A stretch of DNA of 64,000 nt from Candidatus Ferrigenium bremense (lineage in GTDB: Bacteria > Pseudomonadota > Gammaproteobacteria > Burkholderiales > Gallionellaceae), in the NCBI GenBank assembly GCA_019449635.1, contig JAGRPI010000011.1, positions 1-64,000 on the forward strand, written 5' to 3'. Of the stretch, positions 26,899 through 35,791 are shown piece by piece (within the stretch, counting starts at the first letter, position 1; every line of letters begins with the position of its first letter). The position numbers and the translations under genes were made by a program. The notes beneath the pieces were generated by a model. That model was given only the letters and a program-made list of their open reading frames with translations, searched no databases and was not told where the DNA came from.

Positions 26899-29532
26899 AT
26901 GAAAATCAAGTTCGATAGCAACCAGCAATACCAGCGTGATGCCACTGACGCAGTGCTCGGCCTGTTCGATGGGCAGCCGTTGAGCGGCGGCGCGTTCGAG
27001 TTTGCCTTGTCCGATGTGGGTTCGCTGGCTGGCCTGACGGAGCTGGGCGTGGGCAACCGGCTCTCACTGGATGAGGCGGCGCTGCTGCACAACCTGCAAG
27101 CGGTGCAACAGGTCAGCAAGCTTGTACCCAGCGCGGCGCTGGACGGCATGAACTTTTCGGTGGAGATGGAAACTGGCACGGGCAAGACTTACGTTTACCT
27201 GCGCTCGATTTTCGAGCTGCATCAGCGCTACGGTTTCAGCAAGTTCATCATCGTGGTGCCGAGCGTTGCGATCCGCGAAGGTGTCATCACCAGCTTGCGT
27301 TTGATGAAGGAACATTTTCAGGCGCTGTTCGGCAATGTGGCGTTCGATAGCTGGGTGTATGACTCGAAACAGTATTCCAGGCTGCGCCAGTTCGCGCAGA
27401 GCAGCACGCTGCAAATTCTGGTGATGAACATCGACGCTTTCAACAAGAAGGATGTGGCGGTCATCCATCAGGAGAAAGACCAGCTTTCCGGACGCAGGCC
27501 GATCGAGTTTGTGCAGGCGGCGCGGCCCATCGTGGTGATGGATGAACCGCAAAATATGGAAACGCCGACCGCAAAGGAAGCGATTGCCAGCCTGAACCCG
27601 CTTTGCACGTTGCGCTATTCGGCAACGCATCGCAATCCCTATAACCTCGTTTACAAGCTCGACCCGGTGCAGGCTTACGACCTGAAACTGGTAAAGCGCA
27701 TCGAGGTCAGCTCGGTGCTGGATGATCCCGATTTCAACCAGCCGTTCATCCAGGTGCAGAGCATCAGCGCGACCAAGACCAAGGTGACCGCCAAGCTACT
27801 GATAGACGTTAACGAAAAATCCGGGCCGCAACGCAAGAGTATTTCCATCAGTGCGGGCGGCGTGGATTTGTTCGATAAATCCAACCAGCGCAGCAACTAT
27901 GCCGATCACATCATTGATGAAATTAATGCTGCGGACGGATATGTGAGTTTCACCAACGGGCTGGTGCTGAATGTCGGGCAGACGCACGGCGGACGCGGCG
28001 ACGATGTGATGCGTGTGCAGATACGCGAAACCGTGCGCGAGCATTTTGACAAGGAGCTGCGCATCAGGAGACTGCTGCCCGATATTGCGGGAGCCGATGC
28101 GCGGCTGAAAGTGCTGTCGCTGTTCTTCATCGACCGCGTGGCGAACTACGCCACCGAGGATGGCAAGATACGTCACTGGTTCATTGAGGCTTACACAGAA
28201 GTGGCGGCTTTGCCGAAGTACCGCGAGCTGTCGCCGCTGCCTGTAGAGAAAGTCCACAACGGTTACTTTGCGGCTGTCAAAGGCATGGCGAAAGATACGC
28301 GCGGCGATACGGCGGCAGACGATGAAGCTTACGCGCTCATCATGCAGGACAAGGAGCGGTTGTTGTCGCCAGACGAGCCGCTGCGCTTCATTTTCAGCCA
28401 TTCCGCACTGCGAGAAGGCTGGGACAACCCGAACGTGTTCCAGATTTGTACGCTGAACGAAACCAGATCCGAAATCAAGAAACGTCAGGAGATAGGCCGG
28501 GGCTTGCGTTTGCCGGTACTGGAAAGCGGTGAGCGCTGTTTCGACGCCAGCATCAACCGGCTGACGGTGATTGCTAACGAGCATTACGACGAGTTTGCCG
28601 CGAAACTGCAAACCGAGATTGAAGATGAGTGCGGTGTGAAGTTTGCCGGGCGTATAGTCAACAAGAAAGAAGCGCGTACCGCGAAGCTGAAAACAGGTTG
28701 GCGGCTGAATGAAGATTTCAAGGAACTGTGGGCGCGCATCAAGTACAAGACCCGCTATGCGGTGGATTATCAGACGGATGTGCTGATCGAGTGCGCGGCA
28801 AAGAACCTGGCGGCGCGCGAAAAGATTGCACCGAGCAGATTGAGCGTACAGCGCGGTGGCATCGTCATGACCGGCGAGGGGGTGGGTGCGCAGTTGCTGG
28901 GCGTGCGCGAAGCGGAGGCCAAGGATTACAGCGCGGTCAATGTGCCCGATATGCTCGGTTACTTGCAGGCCAGAACCGAGCTGACGCGCAAAACCATAGC
29001 CGCGATTTTGTTGCGCTCAGGTCGCTTGGGCGAAATTCAGAATAACCCGCAGCAATTCCTGGAGCAAGCCCAGCAAGCCATCGAGGCCGAGTTGCATGGC
29101 CTGATGATAGATGGCATCAAATATGAGCGCATCAACGGCCAGGAATACGAGATGATGCTGTTTGAAACCGAGGAAATTATCGGCGCGCTGACCAGCATGA
29201 TCGAGGTGGACAACAGCATCTACGATGCCGTGCTGTTTGAGTCGGAGGTGGAACGCAATTTCGCCGAGGCGATGAGCAAGCGTGAGGACATCAAGCTGTT
29301 CATCAAGCTGCCCGGCTGGTTCAAGATCGAAACGCCCATCGGCACCTACAACCCGGATTGGGCGATTGTGAAGCAGGACGATGCCAAGGTGTATCTGATG
29401 CGCGAAACGAAAGCTACCAAGGATCAATTGAAACTGCGCGGCTCGGAGTGGGCAAAGATTCAGTGTGGCAAGGCGCACTTCGATTCATTGCAGGTGGATT
29501 TTGCGCATGTGACGACTGCAAATGAAATATAG
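26899..29532 (+). CDS. res: Type III restriction enzyme, Res helicase-nuclease subunit
   Basis: An 877-residue DEAD-like helicase with a C-terminal nuclease. The Walker A motif METGTGKTY lies near residue 89 and the DExx-type box VMDEPQ near 213. The motif V/VI region (ALREGWDNPN, then QEIGRGLRLP) lies near 500-540. The PD-(D/E)xK nuclease is NPDWAIV with ETKAT near 817-837. With Mod it cleaves DNA between inversely oriented unmethylated sites. The length is slightly short for the family but all motifs are present. The separate promoter-like block upstream may allow delayed expression relative to mod. Confidence 0.94.
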   Translation: MKIKFDSNQQYQRDATDAVLGLFDGQPLSGGAFEFALSDVGSLAGLTELGVGNRLSLDEAALLHNLQAVQQVSKLVPSAALDGMNFSVEMETGTGKTYVYLRSIFELHQRYGFSKFIIVVPSVAIREGVITSLRLMKEHFQALFGNVAFDSWVYDSKQYSRLRQFAQSSTLQILVMNIDAFNKKDVAVIHQEKDQLSGRRPIEFVQAARPIVVMDEPQNMETPTAKEAIASLNPLCTLRYSATHRNPYNLVYKLDPVQAYDLKLVKRIEVSSVLDDPDFNQPFIQVQSISATKTKVTAKLLIDVNEKSGPQRKSISISAGGVDLFDKSNQRSNYADHIIDEINAADGYVSFTNGLVLNVGQTHGGRGDDVMRVQIRETVREHFDKELRIRRLLPDIAGADARLKVLSLFFIDRVANYATEDGKIRHWFIEAYTEVAALPKYRELSPLPVEKVHNGYFAAVKGMAKDTRGDTAADDEAYALIMQDKERLLSPDEPLRFIFSHSALREGWDNPNVFQICTLNETRSEIKKRQEIGRGLRLPVLESGERCFDASINRLTVIANEHYDEFAAKLQTEIEDECGVKFAGRIVNKKEARTAKLKTGWRLNEDFKELWARIKYKTRYAVDYQTDVLIECAAKNLAAREKIAPSRLSVQRGGIVMTGEGVGAQLLGVREAEAKDYSAVNVPDMLGYLQARTELTRKTIAAILLRSGRLGEIQNNPQQFLEQAQQAIEAELHGLMIDGIKYERINGQEYEMMLFETEEIIGALTSMIEVDNSIYDAVLFESEVERNFAEAMSKREDIKLFIKLPGWFKIETPIGTYNPDWAIVKQDDAKVYLMRETKATKDQLKLRGSEWAKIQCGKAHFDSLQVDFAHVTTANEI

Positions 29533-29603
29533 GTTTTTGGCTGATTTTTCTATCACTACTAGCACTGCGTGAGCGGGCGAAGTTATAACCCTGGAGTCGT
29601 GAC

Positions 29604-29711
29604 ATGATACCGAAAACAATCCAGATATTTCTGCCGGGCGGCGATCCTCAGGGTATCCGCATAGCTGAGATTACCACGCGCATTGTGCAGGAACGAATAA
29701 TCAGCGAATAA
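29604..29711 (+). pseudogene. N-terminal stub of a GIY-YIG-type nuclease protein
   Basis: The frame reads MIPKTIQIFLPGGDPQGIRI then AEITTRIVQERIISE and stops after 35 residues. The opening matches the N-termini of GIY-YIG/DUF4357 proteins, but the nuclease domain is missing. It is probably a truncated remnant at the island edge. Confidence 0.5.
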
Positions 29712-29732
29712 TCAGGGACAGACCACGGTTTA

Positions 29733-30188
29733 TTAAAGGTCAGCTGGTTTGGCGCGCGTCTTGGCGGCAATGTAGTCTCCATGGGAGATGTGGAGCAGGT
29801 CGGCCATCCTGCGCATCAGGTGGTTTTCGTGCGCGCTGATTTGCCTGTCGGCATAGGCGACTTGCCACATGTATTCGATGATGCGAACCTTTTCGGACGA
29901 TTCCAGCTCCCGGTTGATGAGAGACGTGAACTGGTGAAGGTCATTGGCGACCTTTGCCGTCCGGTGTCCCAGTACGGACAGTTGCGCCACTTCTGCATCC
30001 GCTAGCTGAAACCGCTCCTTGAGGATGTTCAGGATCGTGGCCTGTTCTTCGTCTGTGCTATCGGCATCCGAGCGCATGACTTCGATCAACAGCACGGCAG
30101 TGGCCAGTTGCAGGGTGTGTTCGGGACGGCTCTCGGCGCTGGCGGGGGCGATGATCGCAGACAGAAAGTCATTCAGTTTGTTCAGCAT
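29733..30188 (-). CDS. TerB-like protein
   Basis: A 151-residue helical protein of the TerB/DUF533-like superfamily. The core is LATAVLLIEVMRSDADSTDEE and EYMWQVAYADRQISAHENHLMRRMADLL, with the paired acidic residues that bind divalent metal in TerB. Tellurite resistance is not implied, since no other ter genes are near. It stands alone between the restriction island and slyX. Confidence 0.82.
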   Translation of the reverse strand: MLNKLNDFLSAIIAPASAESRPEHTLQLATAVLLIEVMRSDADSTDEEQATILNILKERFQLADAEVAQLSVLGHRTAKVANDLHQFTSLINRELESSEKVRIIEYMWQVAYADRQISAHENHLMRRMADLLHISHGDYIAAKTRAKPADL

Positions 30189-30255
30189 GGCTAATCGTTT
30201 AACTCTTGCATTTCCAACAGTAAAAAATAGTAAAAAGCAGGGACGTAGTCAGTGC

Positions 30256-30345
30256 TGTTCACTTTGCCGTTCGTGGTGAGGTTTGAACCACTTGATGTAC
30301 ACCCTTCGATACCTCAGGGCGAACGGTTTGGTGTCAAGTGAACAG
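30256..30345. repeat. Repeat family H, inverted element
   Basis: GTTCACTTTGCCGTTCG at the left and CGAACGG followed by GTCAAGTGAAC at the right are terminal inverted arms around the CTCAGGGCGAACGG motif. Confidence 0.6.
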
Positions 30346-30388
30346 CATAGGGGACGTAGCCCGATATTCATGGCAGCGGGGCTGCCTA

Positions 30389-30595
30389 CTAATAATGCGG
30401 CGGCCTTTCGTTCGCGGGCATCCTCTCGTTCCCTGCTTCAGCCAGCGATTGGATGCGTCTTGCGAGCGCTTCGCAGACCGCTTCAAGGTGGTCCAGCTTT
30501 TGTTGCTGCTGATAGACCGTTTTGTTCAGTTCCTCGATGAGGTCTTCCTGGAAGGTGATTTTCGCTTCGATGTTTACTAGACGTTCTTCAATCAT
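30389..30595 (-). CDS. slyX: SlyX-like protein
   Basis: A 68-residue coiled-coil protein of the SlyX family: ERLVNIEAKITFQEDLIEELN and VYQQQQKLDHLEAV are the conserved heptads, with a proline-rich PPHY end also seen in the family. Function is unknown. No slyD or other companion is near. Confidence 0.88.
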   Translation of the reverse strand: MIEERLVNIEAKITFQEDLIEELNKTVYQQQQKLDHLEAVCEALARRIQSLAEAGNERMPANERPPHY

Positions 30596-30713
30596 GGGAG
30601 GGCTCTGAAAGTTCGGCGACTGGCCGTGGGATGGCGCTCATTCTAGCGCGGGACCGGAATCCATGCCCGGTGAGAGCGAACGATCAGGGGCAGCCCATGG
30701 ATACGGTTCAGGC

Positions 30714-30742
30714 AAAAGCCTCGCGTGATGCGAGGCTTTTTT
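30714..30742. terminator. Bidirectional rho-independent terminator
   Basis: AAAAGCCTCGC and GCGAGGCTTTT are perfect arms around GTGAT, with six Ts on the plus side and four on the minus side. On the minus strand it ends transcription of the 88-residue gene upstream of slyX. Confidence 0.8.
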
Positions 30743-30775
30743 GTTGCCGGACGGGGCGGAGTTGCGGGGGCGCGA

Positions 30776-31042
30776 TCAGCGCTTCCGGATATGGAGCTCG
30801 GGATCGTTGATGAGGTCGTATTCAAGCTGGGTAGCCAGGCTGTCGATCAGGGACTTTTGCGCCTCGGGCGTGAACAGGTTTGGATTGTCCAGATGGGCCT
30901 GATAGCTGGCCACGGAGATCTGGTGTCCGTCCGCGCCGAACGCGGCGACATGGGCGGTGGTCGAGTGTATCCAGGATTCGATCGTGACGGTCCTTCCGTC
31001 TCCGAGACGGAAATCATTTCTCTTTGCGCGATGGTGGATCAT
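30776..31042 (-). CDS. Uncharacterised 88-residue protein
   Basis: I do not recognise this family. The start at 31042 is set by AAGGAG six bases upstream; the longer frame from 31132 lacks such a site. The product is soluble and mixed alpha/beta, with a first half rich in short strands (FRLGDGRTVTIESWIHSTTA) and a helical second half (LFTPEAQKSLIDSLATQLEY). A terminator follows within 35 bases, so it is a single-gene unit. Confidence 0.65.
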   Translation of the reverse strand: MIHHRAKRNDFRLGDGRTVTIESWIHSTTAHVAAFGADGHQISVASYQAHLDNPNLFTPEAQKSLIDSLATQLEYDLINDPELHIRKR

Positions 31043-31518
31043 TTGGAACTCCTTTCCTTCGATGGTTGCACAAGGGGCGCTTCCAGGCTCGTTCCAACAG
31101 TGTCCTGCCGGACGGTTGCGTCCGGGCGGCAATGCTGGCGTCCATAGTGCTCCGTCATCATCGGTTGCGCAATAGGGCTATTCCCGCCATTTCCCAATCG
31201 AGAGGCCCGGTAGAGTGATCGGGGTTCATGGGGTCGTCCTCGCATGTCTGCTTTGGTGATTCGGCACGAACAGAGTTTCTACTCCGTTCGGCCTGATAAC
31301 CAGCGACTTGGCTGCCGTCTTTTGGCAGCTTAGTCGAATGGCTAGTAGTTCCTTCAGTCTGTCGAAGGCGCGTCGCCATTCATGTTTCGACAAGCTCAAC
31401 ACGAACGGCCTGCTACTTTATAGGTGCCGGATCAATAGTGGGCAGGGATGTGAGATAGAATGGGCCAGGTTCGATCCATTTTTCACCGGCCAGGAAAACA
31501 ATCTCTACCCGGACACCC
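31043..31518. other. Gene-free interval with two repeat types
   Basis: About 475 bases between divergent genes. It contains hairpin family B (31296-31347) and a family H element (31352-31410) back to back. No convincing coding sequence was found in the remainder. Confidence 0.6.
31296..31347. repeat. Hairpin repeat family B, copy 5
   Basis: Minus-orientation copy. Read on the minus strand the inner stem is GCTGCC against GGCAGC, perfectly paired, around AAAAGAC. It is followed immediately by family H. Confidence 0.8.
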
Positions 31519-32430
31519 ATGCAGCTCATCAGCCCGCGCACACTGCACATCCTGAGAAACCCCGTCGTCTTCGCGCGCCAGGTGCTGAAGGCATTCCGCG
31601 CGAACCAAGGCATGCTGCTTGCGGGTGCGGTGGCTTTCTATGCGCTGCTCTCCATCGTGCCGCTGCTCATCCTCATGGTGATCGTGCTGTCGCAGGTGAT
31701 CGATCAGGACACGTTGCTGACGACGCTGCACAGGGCGCTGGAATACGTGCTGCCGGGCGAGAGCGGGGCGGTGGTGGTGGAGCTGAAGGCGTTCCTCGAC
31801 CACCGCGCGGTGATCGGCTGGGTGCTGCTGATCATGATGCTGTTTTTCAGCTCGCTGGGCTTCAAGGTGCTGGAGAACGCGATGTCGGTGATCTTTCGGC
31901 ACCGTGTGCAGATGCGCAGGCGGCACTACCTCGTTTCCCTGATGTTGCCCTTCGGTTACATCATCTTCATCGGCACGGTGCTGTTCCTCGGCGCCTTCGT
32001 GATCGCCGACCTGATGGCGATGGGTGCCGAGAGCTTTGTCCTGCTGGGGCATAGCTGGTCGCTGACCGGCTTCGCGCACTTGCTGATCTATGGCGCAGGC
32101 CTCCTCGGGGAGATCTTCCTCATCTCCGCGATCTATTACTTCATGCCGGTAGGCAGGCTGTCGGTGCATCATGCGCTGGTTGGCGGCGTCACGGCAGCCC
32201 TGCTGTGGGAACTGGTGCGCTTCGCGCTGCGCTGGTATTTCCTCACGCTGTCGCAGGTGAGCGTGGTGTACGGCTCGCTGACCACCTCCATCGTCGTGCT
32301 GATCAGCCTGGATGTGGGCGCCGTGCTGCTGTTGCTGGGCGCGCAGGTGATCGCGGAATACGAACGCATCGAGGTCGGCGAGGCCACGATGATAGAGATG
32401 CGCATGCGCACCAAGCCCAAGTCGCGGTAA
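31519..32430 (+). CDS. YihY/BrkB-family inner-membrane protein
   Basis: A 303-residue integral membrane protein with about six hydrophobic segments (around 35-60, 95-115, 140-165, 180-205, 215-240 and 250-275). The family core GAVAFYALLSIVPLLI and the later LWELVRFALRWYF with VYGSLTTSIVVLI are present. The family was once mislabelled RNase BN; its transport or envelope role remains unclear. The DUF3820 gene follows after 12 bases and is probably cotranscribed. Confidence 0.9.
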   Translation: MQLISPRTLHILRNPVVFARQVLKAFRANQGMLLAGAVAFYALLSIVPLLILMVIVLSQVIDQDTLLTTLHRALEYVLPGESGAVVVELKAFLDHRAVIGWVLLIMMLFFSSLGFKVLENAMSVIFRHRVQMRRRHYLVSLMLPFGYIIFIGTVLFLGAFVIADLMAMGAESFVLLGHSWSLTGFAHLLIYGAGLLGEIFLISAIYYFMPVGRLSVHHALVGGVTAALLWELVRFALRWYFLTLSQVSVVYGSLTTSIVVLISLDVGAVLLLLGAQVIAEYERIEVGEATMIEMRMRTKPKSR

Positions 32431-32442
32431 CAGGGTCATTGG

Positions 32443-32655
32443 ATGGACCACGCACACCTGGAGCTGCTGGTGACCCGCAAGATGCCGTTCGGCAAATACC
32501 AGGGCCGCCTGATCGCCGACCTGCCCGGCCAGTACCTCAACTGGTTCGCGCGCAAGGGCTTCCCGCCCGGCGAGATCGGCCTGCTGCTGGCGCTGATGCA
32601 GGAACTGGATCACAACGGTCTGTCGTCGCTGCTGGACCCGTTGCGCAGGCGATGA
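32443..32655 (+). CDS. DUF3820 small protein
   Basis: A 70-residue protein with the DUF3820 signature MPFGKYQGRLIADLPGQYLN then WFARKGFPPGEIGLLLALM. Sometimes called a putative quorum-sensing-regulated virulence factor, but no mechanism is established. Twelve bases separate it from the upstream BrkB-type gene. Confidence 0.88.
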   Translation: MDHAHLELLVTRKMPFGKYQGRLIADLPGQYLNWFARKGFPPGEIGLLLALMQELDHNGLSSLLDPLRRR

Positions 32656-32718
32656 AACATCGGGAAATCAAAGGCTGTCGGGGTGGATGACCGGGCAGCA
32701 AGATCCTTGTGTCGCGGG

Positions 32719-33636
32719 CTAGGTGTTCAATCCGATGATCTCATACAGCTTGTATGTGCCGCTCTTACCCTTCAGCGCCGAATCGGCGAACTCCCTGCCG
32801 ACACGGGCCTGTTGCCGGATCTCATCGTAAGCATGCCCGGAAACGAGCAATCGTGTCCCATATTCCTTGTTGGCCTGCTCGATGCGACTGGCGACGTTGA
32901 CCGCATCCCCTATGGCAGTCATCCGCCGTGCATCTCTGGCGCCTATGCTGCCAATGACGACCTCTCCGTAATGCACGCCGATACCGATCTGGAAACTCAT
33001 CGCGTAGATGTTTTCCAGATAATCACCGAGCTGTTCGACGGCTTCGAGCATGCCCAGCCCGGCCCTTGTGGCCCTGAGCGCAGCCTCCTGCGGGTCGTCG
33101 ACGCCGAATAGCGCCATCAGGCCATCGCCCATGTAATTGTCGATATACCCGCCGTTCCGGTTGATCACCTTGCCCATCTGGTCGAAATAGCGGTTCAGCA
33201 CATGGATGACATCGTAAGGCGGAAGGGATCCGGAAAACGCGGTGAATCTGCGGATATCGGCGAACAGGATGGCGATCTTTTTCTCTTCCCCCGCGGTGAT
33301 GGGAGTCTTGTCCGGCGTCAGCTGGCTGGTGAGTTCCACGTCTGCTGCATCCAGCACCAGGCGGCGCACGGTCACGGGACCGGTGATCAAGGTCTGACAG
33401 GCGAGGCGGATCTGCGGAGTGAAGTGCAGGCAATTGACGAGCGCCCGTTCTTTGCTGTTGCGCGGCAAGCAGTTCTCCAGCCCATCCAGGATGATGACGC
33501 GGCAGGTGGAGCAGCGCGCGTTTCCGCCGCATACGTGGGTATGGGGGATCCCGTGCCGCAAGGAGGTCTGGAGGATGGTTTCGCCTTGCTCCGCTTCGAC
33601 GCTCTTGTTGTCCGGCAAGTAAGTGATGGTAGGCAT
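32719..33636 (-). CDS. 2Fe-2S ferredoxin domain fused to class III nucleotidyl cyclase
   Basis: A 305-residue cytosolic protein. Residues 1-95 are a plant-type ferredoxin with cluster ligands Cys36, Cys42, Cys45 and Cys80. Residues about 115-300 are a class III cyclase with metal-binding Asp127 (FADIRRF) and Asp171 (YMGDGLM), plus VNVASRIE. The adenine-pocket residue is Thr, compatible with cAMP. A redox-gated cyclase is the natural reading, but the electron partner is unknown. It is distinct from the cyclase-hemerythrin protein at 6342-7730, giving two redox-type cyclases in one window. Confidence 0.9.
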   Translation of the reverse strand: MPTITYLPDNKSVEAEQGETILQTSLRHGIPHTHVCGGNARCSTCRVIILDGLENCLPRNSKERALVNCLHFTPQIRLACQTLITGPVTVRRLVLDAADVELTSQLTPDKTPITAGEEKKIAILFADIRRFTAFSGSLPPYDVIHVLNRYFDQMGKVINRNGGYIDNYMGDGLMALFGVDDPQEAALRATRAGLGMLEAVEQLGDYLENIYAMSFQIGIGVHYGEVVIGSIGARDARRMTAIGDAVNVASRIEQANKEYGTRLLVSGHAYDEIRQQARVGREFADSALKGKSGTYKLYEIIGLNT

Positions 33637-33721
33637 GGGAATAATGACTCCGTATGGTTACGCTGCCGTCTAAAGGGCCGGCTTCGTTTCGCGATACCTG
33701 CGCTATGCGGCAGCCGCTGCG

Positions 33722-34222
33722 CTACTCGTAGCGCAGGAAATTCTCCGCCAGGGCTTCGGCGTCGGAACGCTCGATCAGTTCTTCGATTTCGGGCATCAGC
33801 ATGTCGGCCTCATCCTCTTCCAGAACGCCGTCGCCGATCAGGCGGGCGGCGAGGCCGCTGGCCAGCGCTTCCCTGATGGTCCCGAGAGTGGGCGGGTTTT
33901 CCCGGTTCTCGTCGTTCAGGACGGTCTCGATCGCCCGCGAGAGCGGTTCGCTGGCAAACGCCGAGACGAAGTCGATTGCCGCCGCCGATTCGCCGAAGCC
34001 CTCGATCAGCGCATCCAGTTCGTCGACGAGCGATTCGCACGTGTCGAAGCGGTGCAGGTGTTCGTCTTCGCTGAGGTTGACAGGCAGTTCGTTTTCGATG
34101 AATGAGCGGACTGCGGCGAGCGTCACCGGCTCGTCGGAGTCCAGCTGGTTGACGATGGCTTCGATGAGGCCGGACAGTTCCGGGCTGGTGCGGCTGGCGA
34201 TGTCGATCGGGTTGCGGATCAT
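33722..34222 (-). CDS. Uncharacterised acidic 166-residue protein
   Basis: I do not recognise a family. The product is strongly acidic and almost wholly helical, without Cys-rich or membrane segments. Two halves each begin with a PELSGLIEAIV- or PLSRAIETVL-like helix, suggesting internal duplication. The ATG has a strong AGGAGG seven bases upstream, so it is certainly translated. It lies 90 bases downstream of the ATP-grasp gene in the same direction and may belong to that operon. Confidence 0.65.
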   Translation of the reverse strand: MIRNPIDIASRTSPELSGLIEAIVNQLDSDEPVTLAAVRSFIENELPVNLSEDEHLHRFDTCESLVDELDALIEGFGESAAAIDFVSAFASEPLSRAIETVLNDENRENPPTLGTIREALASGLAARLIGDGVLEEDEADMLMPEIEELIERSDAEALAENFLRYE

Positions 34223-34312
34223 GATATATCCTCCTGGTGGGTGTGGCTAAATCATAGTACTGCTCAAAAATAACAAAATCAAAGGGAGCTGCATCGATAT
34301 TCTCATCCCTGC

Positions 34313-35791
34313 TCACGCGCATCGTGAAATGCCGCGCTTGCGCGCTTCGATGCGCTTCAGGAACACGCCCATCACTTCGCGGTACAGCGCGTCCCTGAGC
34401 ACGCTGTCCTCGTTGCCTGCATCCACGTTGGGGTTGTCGTTGATCTCGATGACGTAGAGGCGGCGGCCGACCTGCTTGATGTCCACGCCGTAGAAGCCGT
34501 CGCCGATCAGCCTGGCCGCGCGGAGCGCCATCTTCACCACACGGTCCGGCGCTTCGCCGACGGACAGCGCCTCCGTCTTGCCTTCGACGAAATCGTGCTT
34601 CTCGTCTCCGTGCCGGATGATTTGCCAGTGGCCGGGCGCCATGAAGTATTTTGCGACGAACAGCGCCCGCCCGTCGAGGATGCCGACGCGCCAGTCGAAC
34701 CCGGTGGGCAGGTATTCCTGCGCGACGATAAGCTCCGATTTGTCGAGCAGGCCGTTCACTTTCGCAAGCAGCTCCTGTTCCGTCTCCACCTTCACCACGC
34801 CCAGCGAGAACGAGCTGTCCGGCTGCTTGAGCACGCAGGGCAACCCGAGCGCCGGGACGATCCGGTTCACGTTGTCGCGTTGCACCAGCAGGGTCTTCGG
34901 GGCGGGGATGCGGTGCCGCGCGAGGATCTCGGCGAGATAGACCTTGTTGTTGCACTTCAGGATGGAATCGGGATCGTCGATCACCACCAGCCCTTCGGCG
35001 GCCGCGCGCCGCGAGAAGCGGAAGGTGTAGTGGTTGGCGAAGGTGGTGTCGCGGATGAACAGCGCGTCGAACTCGGTCAGCCTGCCGTAGTCCGCCCTGG
35101 TGATGAGCTCCACATGCAGGCCGAGCGCCTGCGCCGCTTTCTCGAACTTCTGTAGCGCCTTCGCATTGGAGGCCGGCTCGGGGTTGTCCGGGTCGTGCAG
35201 GATGGCGAGGTTGTAGCGCGGCGCGGCGCGCCTCGCCGTGCGCCGTCTGCGGCCCATGAAGTATTCCGTGGTGGCCTGCACCGCGAATTCCTGATGCTGC
35301 GGCGTGATGTCGCTGGCGGCGATCGGCCGCACGCTGCGGATGCGCCAGTGATGGCCGCGGCGCTCGAATTCGGCGCGCAGCAGCGGTGCCTGCAGAAGGC
35401 TGAACAGCTGCCTGCTGAGCTGTTCGTGGCGGCTCGCCGCGCTGCGGCCGAAGTAGATGCTGAGCTCGAAGGTGTCCGACTTGATAGCCTTCAGCGATTT
35501 CTGGATCAGTTCGTCCAGCCCCTCGGTCAGCAGCCGCACCATGTTCTGCGATTGCAGGTCCTCAATGGTGGTCGTGCGCGGCAGCGGCTTGTGGCCGCGC
35601 GCCTCGGCGAGCAGCGATACGTAGTAGCCGAGCGTCTGGTAGCGGTAGCTCTTGCACAGGTTGAACACCCGGGCCGCGCGGTCGCCGCCATAAGCCGGGT
35701 CGGTCAGGTAGGCGCGCGCCGGCACGACGCTCACGCCGGGAATGTCGAGCGGCCAGTCGCGCGGATTGTTGACGACGATGAGGTTGCTCAC
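34313..35791 (-). CDS. RimK-like ATP-grasp ligase with RLAN-type N-terminus
   Basis: A 492-residue protein. The N-terminal 200 or so residues (SNLIVVNNPRDWPLDIPGVS) form the domain often found before RimK-like ATP-grasps. The C-terminal ATP-grasp (about 265-480) has KCNNKVYLAEIL, the nucleotide-binding VLKQPDSSFSLGVVKV and the metal-binding VIEINDNPNVDAG. Such enzymes form amide bonds between carboxylates and amines, and the substrate is unknown. It starts at GTG with AAGGAGG upstream and overlaps the HhH gene by four bases, so it is the third gene of a coupled operon. Confidence 0.88.
   Translation of the reverse strand: MSNLIVVNNPRDWPLDIPGVSVVPARAYLTDPAYGGDRAARVFNLCKSYRYQTLGYYVSLLAEARGHKPLPRTTTIEDLQSQNMVRLLTEGLDELIQKSLKAIKSDTFELSIYFGRSAASRHEQLSRQLFSLLQAPLLRAEFERRGHHWRIRSVRPIAASDITPQHQEFAVQATTEYFMGRRRRTARRAAPRYNLAILHDPDNPEPASNAKALQKFEKAAQALGLHVELITRADYGRLTEFDALFIRDTTFANHYTFRFSRRAAAEGLVVIDDPDSILKCNNKVYLAEILARHRIPAPKTLLVQRDNVNRIVPALGLPCVLKQPDSSFSLGVVKVETEQELLAKVNGLLDKSELIVAQEYLPTGFDWRVGILDGRALFVAKYFMAPGHWQIIRHGDEKHDFVEGKTEALSVGEAPDRVVKMALRAARLIGDGFYGVDIKQVGRRLYVIEINDNPNVDAGNEDSVLRDALYREVMGVFLKRIEARKRGISRCA

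Noticed and set aside
29733-30188. Tellurite resistance locus
   Set aside because: The TerB-like protein stands alone with no terZ, terC or terD, so a resistance function is not supported.
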